From assembly GCA_021640185.1 (NCBI GenBank), contig JAJXDX010000003.1, positions 1 through 22,000 of the forward strand: 22,000 bases of DNA, given 5' to 3'. This stretch comes from Oscillospiraceae bacterium. GTDB taxonomy: Bacteria; Bacillota; Clostridia; Oscillospirales; Acutalibacteraceae. This document shows, piece by piece, positions 16,484 to 22,000 of the stretch. The translations under genes and the position numbers were made by a program. Every line of letters begins with the position of its first letter. Position 1 is the stretch's first letter. The notes beneath the pieces were generated by a model. The model was not told the origin of the DNA. It saw only the letters and a list, made by a program, of their open reading frames with translations, and did not search any database.

Positions 16484-19003
16484 ATGAAACGAACTTTGAT
16501 CCGCCGTCTGTCGGCGGCGGCATCGGCGGCCCTGCTGGCGGCGGTGCTGTGCACGTCCTGCGGCTCGTCCGGTCAGCAGACGAACATGAACGATGCGGTG
16601 CGCGATAAGATCGCTTACACCGCGCTGCGCGCCGCCGGCGATAAAACGCCGGACGCCGCCGCGCTGGAGGGCAAGGTCCTTGCCGCGCAAAACGGCTATC
16701 TTGCCCTGTATTATACCGAAAAAACTGCCGACATCTCCGTGTTCGATCGGCGCACCGGGCTTTGGTGGACGTCCAATCCGGCCGACCCCCAAAATCCCGC
16801 TGCCCGCTCGCAGCTGGTGGTGTCCACGATCACCTCGCAGGGCGTCGTCAAGCAGTACACGTCCTATACGGACGCGACGGCCCGCGGACAGGTCGAGTAT
16901 GAAAAAGCGGAAAACGGCCTGCTCGTCACCTACACCTTCGGCAACAAAAAGCCGGATCTGTCCAACGTGCCGCAGTACCTGACGGAGGAGCGGCACGGCG
17001 CGCTGGTGCAGCGCGCCGTCGATGCGGGCGGCGACAAATCGCTGCTCACCCGCCGCTATGTCAAAAAAGACGGCCTGTGGACGCGCAAGGACGATCTGAC
17101 CGCCGATCAGGCCAAAAAGCTCAGCGCCCTGTTCACGCTGATCGGCTACACGGCGGAGGAGCTGGCGCAGGACAACGCCGCCGGGGGCGGCCAGACCACC
17201 GTGCAGCAGGACGACAGCTTTGCAGTCGCGCTGCGCTACACGCTGGAGGGCGATTCCCTGCGCGCCGCCGTCGAGGCGGATGGCCTGCGCTACCCGGAGA
17301 ACGCCATCATCACCTCGCTGGAGGTGCTGGAGTATTTCGGTGCGCTGGCGCAGGGGGCGGACGGCTGGCTGTTCATCCCGGACGGCAGCGGCGCATTGGT
17401 CGACACCACGGCCCGCGCGGGCACGACCGGCGCGGTGGAGCTGCCGCTGTACGGCCGGGACGAAACGATGCCGCACACCGGCTATTCCCCGATCGGCGAG
17501 GACTGCCTGCTGCCGGTGTTCGGCATCCGCCGCCCGGGCGGCGGCGTGCTTGCGGTCATCGAGGATAACGAGGCGGTCGCGTCCGTCCGGGTCGCGAAGC
17601 CCGGCTATCTGGATAACTACGCCACGGTCAGCGCCGCGTTCGCGCTCAATGCCGTGCAGAACATCGGCCTGTCGTCGGACAGCATCTCCAAATTCTATAT
17701 CACCTCTGCCTCGCGCTATCGGGGCGATACCGCGGTGCGCTACGTTTTCCTTGCCGAGGAGGACGCCGGCTACGCCGGGATGGCGGGGATCTACCGCGAT
17801 TATCTCGAGCTGTCCGGCAAGCGGGAAACGCTGACGCCGGCGGGCACGCTGCCCCTGTTTTTGGAAACGGCGGGCGCGCTGCGCACGCAGGTGTCCACCG
17901 CGGGCTTCGTGCACGACACGCTCGTCGCCCTGACCGGGTACGAGGATAACGTCCGTCTGGTGCAGGCGCTGCGCGAGCGCGGCGTCGGCCGCGTGGAGCT
18001 GATCCTGACCGGTTGGATGAACGGCGGCGTCGATCCCGGTCTGGCCGACGGTGTCGATCTGATCCGCGTCCTCGGCGGCAAAAAGGGCTTTTCCGCCCTG
18101 ACGGACTGGACGGCGGAAAACGACGTCGGCCTGCATCCGCAGGTGCTGCTCGGTTCCTTCTCGACGAAGGAGGGCATCATGACGCAGAACCGGTATGCCT
18201 CCCGTTCGCTGGACAACAAAAAGAGCAGCCTGCCGAAATACGACATCGCGTCCGGCAGCGCCGTCAGCGACGGTGCGCGCCGTCTGCTGTCGCCGACGTG
18301 GCAGAGCGCGGTGGGACGAAGCCTGCTGGAGGATCTGCAAAAGCTCGGCGTGCGCGGCACGGCGATCGGCGACATCGGCTCGCGCGTGTACAGCGACTAC
18401 AGCGAGAGCCACGAGGCCCTGCGCCAAACGGCGCGGCTTTCCTCGCGCCAGCTGATCGCGGCCTACGCCGCCGCGCAGCCGGAGCTTCTGCTCTCGGCGC
18501 CGAACGATCTGTCCGCACCGTATGCGCACCTGTATACCGACGTGCCGCAGTCCTCGTCCGGCCTCAGCCTCAGCGAGCGCTCCGTCCCGTTCTATCAGCT
18601 GGTGTTCCACGGCTATGCCGAGTATTCGTTCTCCGCGCTCAACTACGACGCAGATCTGACGCGCAGCGTCCTCAAGTGCGCCGAATACGGCGCGTGCCCC
18701 AAGTTCTCGTTCGTCGCGCGGGAGGACGACCGCCTGACCGCCGCCGATGACGGCAGCTATTACGCCTCGTATTACGAGCGGTGGCTGGACAGCGCGGGCA
18801 CGGCCTACGCCATGCTCGACGGGCTGCGCTCGCCGGTGCGCGGCGTGCGCATGACGCAGCACGCCCGCGTGGCAAGCGGCGTTTACCGCACGGGGTACGA
18901 GAACGGCTATGCCGTCTATGTCAACTATAACGACGCTGCCGTCACCGTCGCCGGGACCGAGATCCCGGCGCACAGCGCCGTCGGAAAGGGGGAGGGCGCA
19001 TGA
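16484..19003 (+). CDS. DUF5696-like lipoprotein, putative TIM-barrel glycosidase
   Basis: 839 residues. The basic N-terminus and hydrophobic core end in LCTSCGSS; Cys26 is probably lipidated, although the -3 residue is Cys rather than Leu/Val. A first beta-rich region (about 60-400) holds YYTEKTADISVFDRRTGLWWTS and WLFIPDGSGALVD. A probable barrel follows (about 440-790): VGRVELILTGWMNGGVD, a GTAIGDIGSRVYSDYSES segment with Asp630, PNDLSAPYA, and the VPFYQLVFHGYAEYSF segment (about 705-720), then a small closing beta domain. I recognise this layout as the DUF5696 family of Bacillota. A glycosidase resembling the GH101-type barrel is plausible, with Asp630 and other acidic residues as candidates, but this is inference. 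It shares a four-base ATGA overlap with the next permease, so the two are translationally coupled. It probably trims oligosaccharides at the membrane for import. Confidence 0.8.
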   Translation: MKRTLIRRLSAAASAALLAAVLCTSCGSSGQQTNMNDAVRDKIAYTALRAAGDKTPDAAALEGKVLAAQNGYLALYYTEKTADISVFDRRTGLWWTSNPADPQNPAARSQLVVSTITSQGVVKQYTSYTDATARGQVEYEKAENGLLVTYTFGNKKPDLSNVPQYLTEERHGALVQRAVDAGGDKSLLTRRYVKKDGLWTRKDDLTADQAKKLSALFTLIGYTAEELAQDNAAGGGQTTVQQDDSFAVALRYTLEGDSLRAAVEADGLRYPENAIITSLEVLEYFGALAQGADGWLFIPDGSGALVDTTARAGTTGAVELPLYGRDETMPHTGYSPIGEDCLLPVFGIRRPGGGVLAVIEDNEAVASVRVAKPGYLDNYATVSAAFALNAVQNIGLSSDSISKFYITSASRYRGDTAVRYVFLAEEDAGYAGMAGIYRDYLELSGKRETLTPAGTLPLFLETAGALRTQVSTAGFVHDTLVALTGYEDNVRLVQALRERGVGRVELILTGWMNGGVDPGLADGVDLIRVLGGKKGFSALTDWTAENDVGLHPQVLLGSFSTKEGIMTQNRYASRSLDNKKSSLPKYDIASGSAVSDGARRLLSPTWQSAVGRSLLEDLQKLGVRGTAIGDIGSRVYSDYSESHEALRQTARLSSRQLIAAYAAAQPELLLSAPNDLSAPYAHLYTDVPQSSSGLSLSERSVPFYQLVFHGYAEYSFSALNYDADLTRSVLKCAEYGACPKFSFVAREDDRLTAADDGSYYASYYERWLDSAGTAYAMLDGLRSPVRGVRMTQHARVASGVYRTGYENGYAVYVNYNDAAVTVAGTEIPAHSAVGKGEGA

Positions 19004-19917
19004 AAAAGAAACGCTCCGGCAGCCTTTTGCGCCGCCGGGACAGCTTCGGGCTGGTGTTCATGATCCCGTGGATCATCGGGTTTTTGATGTTCTTCCTCTA
19101 TCCGTTCCTGCGTTCTGTCCTGCTCAGCCTGCAAAAGGTGACGTTTTTGCCCGGCGGCGGCTTCTCCGCCGAGTGGGTGGGGCTGCAGAACTACATCACC
19201 GCCCTGACGAAGGATCAGAACTTCCTGCCGATGGCGGCAGGCTCGCTGGTCGATCTGCTCGTCAACGTGCCGGTGTGCTTGGTGTTCTCGTTCTTCGTCG
19301 CGGTGCTGCTGCGGCAGAAGTTCTTCGGCAACGCCGCGGTCAAGGCGATCTTTTTCCTGCCGGTCATCCTCGGCACGGGCGTTTTCCTCAGCGTGCAGAC
19401 GAACAATGCCGCCGTCGGCAACGCCGCGATCGACAGTGCGATCCAAGAGGGCACCGGCGCGATGACCATGCTGCAGAGCATGAACATCGTCAAGATCCTG
19501 CAGGATATCGGCGTCCCCGCCGCCGTGACGGAATACATCACCGGCCCGGTCGACCGGATCTACAGCGTGATCTCGCTGTCCGGCGTGCAGATCTTCATCT
19601 TCCTTGCGGGGCTCAACGGCATCTCGCCGTCGGTGTACGAGGCCGCGTATATCGAGGGCGCGTCCGGCTGGGTCGCATTTTGGAAGATCACCTTCCCCAT
19701 GGTGTCGCCGATCATCGTCGTCAACGTGGTGTATTCGCTGATCGATAATTTCACCATGTCCACGAATGAAACGATGACCTACATCTTCGATACGGCGTTC
19801 TCCACCTTCGACTACGGCCTGTCCGGCGCGATGGCGTGGATCTACTGTGCGGTGCTGGCGCTGGTCGTCGGCGCGGCCATGCTGCTGATCTCCCGCCGCG
19901 TCGTTTATCAAAACTGA
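19000..19917 (+). CDS. Sugar ABC transporter permease, MalF type (pair 2)
   Basis: 305 residues. The ATG lies inside the ATGA overlap with the DUF5696-like gene. About six membrane segments begin at PWIIGFLMFFLYPFLRSVLLSL, and VGLQNY marks the MalF-type N-terminal loop. The EAA loop starts near residue 214 (EAAYIEGASGWVAFWKITFP). Its sequence differs strongly from the pair 1 MalF-type protein, so this is a separate transporter and not a recent duplicate. An extended loop (about residues 133-185, VQTNNAAVGNAAID onward) lies between membrane segments and could contact a binding protein. Confidence 0.94.
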   Translation: MKKKRSGSLLRRRDSFGLVFMIPWIIGFLMFFLYPFLRSVLLSLQKVTFLPGGGFSAEWVGLQNYITALTKDQNFLPMAAGSLVDLLVNVPVCLVFSFFVAVLLRQKFFGNAAVKAIFFLPVILGTGVFLSVQTNNAAVGNAAIDSAIQEGTGAMTMLQSMNIVKILQDIGVPAAVTEYITGPVDRIYSVISLSGVQIFIFLAGLNGISPSVYEAAYIEGASGWVAFWKITFPMVSPIIVVNVVYSLIDNFTMSTNETMTYIFDTAFSTFDYGLSGAMAWIYCAVLALVVGAAMLLISRRVVYQN

Positions 19918-19918
19918 G

Positions 19919-19926
19919 AAAGGGGG
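19919..19926 (+). promoter_or_regulatory. Ribosome binding site fixing a GTG start at 19935
   Basis: AAAGGGGG lies 8 bases before GTG 19935. The ATG at 19928 is in another frame and sits one base from this site, too close to use. Confidence 0.75.
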
Positions 19927-19934
19927 CATGGATC

Positions 19935-20861
19935 GTGATATCTTCCGCCGGGCGCCGCGCACTGTATACGTGGGAGCGGCGCGGCAAAAAGATCGGATGG
20001 TCGGTCATCCGTGCGGTGTTCATCTTAGGCTTCGCCTTCGTGATCCTCTATTCGCCGATCGGGATGCTCGCCCGCGCGTTCATGTCGCCGCAGGATCTGT
20101 ACGACAGCTCCGTGCTCTGGCTGCCCAAGCATTTCACCTTCACGAATATCGAGATCGCCGCCCGTGCCATGCATTACGGCCGCGCGTTCTGGAACAGCTT
20201 CTGGACCAGCACGCTGGCCACGCTGCTGCAGCTGTTCTCCTGTATCGCGGCGGGCTACGCCTTCGCGCGCTATAAGTTCCCGCTGCGGCGGCTGATGTTC
20301 GTCTGCGTGCTGCTGACGCTGATCGTCCCGCCGCAGCTGACCATGATCTCGTCTTATATGTATATGAGCGACCTGTCGCTCATCGGTTCACAGTGGCCGA
20401 TGATGCTGATGTCCGCCACCGGCATGGGCATCCGCTCCGGCCTGTTCATCTATATGTTCCGTCAGTTCTTCACCTCCATGCCCAAGGAAACGGAGGAGGC
20501 TGCCATGGTCGACGGCGCGGGGCATTTCCGCATCTTCCTTGAGGTGATGCTGCCCGGCGCGTTGACCGTGATCGTCACGGTGGCGCTGTTCTCGTTCGTG
20601 TGGCAATGGAACGACGTGTTCTTCGTCAACCTGTACGACCGCGCGTTCGGCAGCCTGTCGAACAGCGTCACCGGCGCGGGCTTCGCGGAGGTGTTCCGCA
20701 ACTATCCGGCCTATTCGGCCTTCTCACAGTACGACCCGATCATCACGAAGAACTTCCAGTCGACGGCGGCGCTGATGGCCGTCATGCCGCTGATCCTGCT
20801 GTTCGTCGTCATGCAGCGCTATTTCGTCGAGAGCGTCGAGCGCTCCGGCGTCGTGGGATAA
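19935..20861 (+). CDS. Sugar ABC transporter permease, MalG type (pair 2)
   Basis: 308 residues from a GTG start 17 bases after the preceding stop; an ATG-initiated extension to 19836 would overlap the MalF-type gene by over 80 bases. A short basic tail precedes about six membrane segments (first IRAVFILGFAFVILYSPIGM). The EAA loop starts near residue 188 (EAAMVDGAGHFRIFLEVMLP), and the PPQLTMISSYMYMSDLSLIGS segment is typical of the family. It pairs with the upstream MalF-type protein to form the second import channel. Its stop codon overlaps the ribosome site of the SGNH gene. Confidence 0.93.
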   Translation: MISSAGRRALYTWERRGKKIGWSVIRAVFILGFAFVILYSPIGMLARAFMSPQDLYDSSVLWLPKHFTFTNIEIAARAMHYGRAFWNSFWTSTLATLLQLFSCIAAGYAFARYKFPLRRLMFVCVLLTLIVPPQLTMISSYMYMSDLSLIGSQWPMMLMSATGMGIRSGLFIYMFRQFFTSMPKETEEAAMVDGAGHFRIFLEVMLPGALTVIVTVALFSFVWQWNDVFFVNLYDRAFGSLSNSVTGAGFAEVFRNYPAYSAFSQYDPIITKNFQSTAALMAVMPLILLFVVMQRYFVESVERSGVVG

Positions 20862-20871
20862 GGAGGAAAAC

Positions 20872-21912
20872 ATGAAACGGATCCAAACGTGCGAGTCCCT
20901 CGTTTTGGCCGGGGAGGACTGGGTGCAGCTGCGCTATCGGCACATCCTGTCGGACACGGCGGAGGTCATGATCGAGGGCTTTGCCGACATCACTAACCCC
21001 GTGTTCGCCGAGGTCATGTTCGAGGGCGTGGAGAGCTTCACGTTCGTTCCCGGCGTCGATTACGAGCTGGACGGGGAGCGCGGGCTCATCCGCCGTCTGC
21101 CCGGCTCCCGCATCCGCGACTTTGCGCAAAGCCCGTTCTTCGGGCAGGACGTGTTCGATCACGAGCCGTATCACGGACGCTGGGGGAACTATCCCTTCAC
21201 GGTCTTCATCAGCTATATCTACGAGGACAGCGAGAACGTTTTGGTCGAGGACGAGGCGCGCGGCATCACCTGCGCGCTCCGCTCCGCCCGCCCGCAGGCG
21301 GCGATCGACCGCCTGCTGTCCGGCGAGGAGCTGACCTACATGGTCTATGGCGACAGCATCTCCACCGGCTGCGAGGCGCTGTATGTGCGCGACACGTATT
21401 TTGCCCGGTTCGCCGACCGGCTGCAGCGCGTCACCAGCGGCAAGGTCAACGTCGTCAACGAGGCGATCGGCGGCGAAACGTCGCGCGAAGGGCTGTCCCG
21501 TTTCGCCGCGGCGCTGGAGCGCCACAGCCCGCACCTCGTCAGCATCGCCTACGGCATCAACGATATGTGCGTCAAGCCGGACCGCCCGGCGGATCTGACC
21601 CCGCAGCAATACATCGACAACGTCCGCGCCATGGTCGACATGGCGCGCGCCGCCGGGGCGGAGGTCATCCTGATCACCAACTGTCTGCCCAACCCGCATT
21701 GGAAGTACACCTCGGCGGGCTACAAGGACTACGCCGCCGCGCTGCGCGTGTTCGCGCGCACACAGGCGCTGCCGATCGCCGACGTGCAGGCGCTGTGGGA
21801 GCGGGAGCTTGCCCACGGCAAGCGTCTGAGCGATCTGCTGTTCAACGATGTCAACCATCCCACGTCCTACGGCCACTACCTCTATGCCGCCATGCTGGAA
21901 ACTTTACTTTAA
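20872..21912 (+). CDS. Cytoplasmic SGNH/GDSL esterase
   Basis: 346 residues with all SGNH blocks: GDSIST with nucleophile Ser162, Gly in AIGGE (about 200-201), GIND with Asn230, and DVNHP giving Asp326 and His329. Residues 1-145 form a beta-rich N-terminal domain, as in two-domain carbohydrate esterases. There is no signal peptide or lipobox, so it acts in the cytoplasm. AAGGAGG, overlapping the previous stop, lies 4-5 bases before the ATG. Esterases of this type remove acetyl or other acyl groups from sugars. Placed at the end of an import operon, it would deacylate oligosaccharides after uptake. Substrate and acyl group are not readable from the sequence. Confidence 0.92.
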   Translation: MKRIQTCESLVLAGEDWVQLRYRHILSDTAEVMIEGFADITNPVFAEVMFEGVESFTFVPGVDYELDGERGLIRRLPGSRIRDFAQSPFFGQDVFDHEPYHGRWGNYPFTVFISYIYEDSENVLVEDEARGITCALRSARPQAAIDRLLSGEELTYMVYGDSISTGCEALYVRDTYFARFADRLQRVTSGKVNVVNEAIGGETSREGLSRFAAALERHSPHLVSIAYGINDMCVKPDRPADLTPQQYIDNVRAMVDMARAAGAEVILITNCLPNPHWKYTSAGYKDYAAALRVFARTQALPIADVQALWERELAHGKRLSDLLFNDVNHPTSYGHYLYAAMLETLL

Positions 21913-21974
21913 GTCGATCGGGTGCTGTACAGGGCGGAGGTCTGTGGACGCGCCTTGGCGGGTGCAGGGCGTTA

Positions 21975-21999
21975 GGGCATCCCGCCGCGGGCAGTGCCC
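21975..21999 (+). terminator. GC-rich stem-loop near window end, possible terminator
   Basis: GGGCA (21975-21979) pairs with TGCCC (21995-21999), enclosing CCCG-CCG-CGGG (21981-21991) as an inner stem. The window ends one base later, so a following T run cannot be seen. The rest of the 88-base tail after the esterase stop shows no gene start, and I recognise nothing else in it. Confidence 0.35.
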
Positions 22000-22000
22000 G

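Noticed and set aside
16436..18973. Antisense open frame of about 845 codons opposite the DUF5696-like gene
   Set aside because: This is a shadow caused by high third-position GC; it has no ribosome site or recognisable motif.
21913..22000. Possible structured RNA in the GC-rich tail
   Set aside because: Apart from one stem-loop at the very end I could not fold it into a known RNA, and it is cut by the window edge.

Overview
This window reads as one co-oriented block from a GC-rich Gram-positive bacterium, most likely an uncultured gut- or rumen-type member of the Bacillota (Clostridia). The basis is: several lipoproteins with Cys lipoboxes, a PxTG-type wall-anchor tail, strong AAGGAGG ribosome sites, MalFG-type importers without a local ATPase, and no outer-membrane (SusCD-like) genes. 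The species cannot be named from the sequence. All thirteen genes lie on the + strand and the longest gene-free gap is about 130 bases. I saw no tRNA, rRNA, CRISPR array, insertion sequence or phage gene.

Layout. (1) 1-1572 is the 3' part of a beta-helix (pectate-lyase-like) protein whose start lies upstream of the window. (2) 1704-6188 is a 1,494-residue secreted protein with two plus four tandem discoidin-like repeats and a C-terminal PxTG wall-anchor signal. (3) 6285-8046 holds a small PrsA/SurA-like lipoprotein that lacks the isomerase domain, followed by a LacI-family regulator. (4) 8106-20861 is the core operon: solute-binding lipoprotein, a second solute-binding protein fused behind carbohydrate-binding-like domains, permease pair 1, a beta-propeller/YIP1 membrane protein, a DUF5696-like lipoprotein (a possible glycosidase), and permease pair 2. 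(5) 20872-21912 is a cytoplasmic SGNH/GDSL esterase, followed by a GC-rich tail running off the window.

How the parts may work together (inference). The locus looks like a Gram-positive polysaccharide utilization locus. The wall-anchored repeat protein and the beta-helix protein would bind or cleave a glycan outside. The DUF5696-like protein may trim it at the membrane. Two binding proteins and two MalFG-type permease pairs would import the products using an ATPase encoded elsewhere (MsmX-like sharing is known in Bacillota). The SGNH enzyme, which has no signal peptide, would remove ester groups such as acetyl after uptake. The LacI protein would sense the imported sugar. The substrate cannot be read from the sequence.

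The least described elements are the fused binding protein, the propeller-YIP1 membrane protein and the DUF5696-like lipoprotein, all placed between two permease pairs. Perfect GC-rich hairpins sit in four intergenic gaps. One has a short T run but lies only 33 bases before the first core gene, which suggests attenuation or mRNA stabilisation rather than a simple operon boundary.
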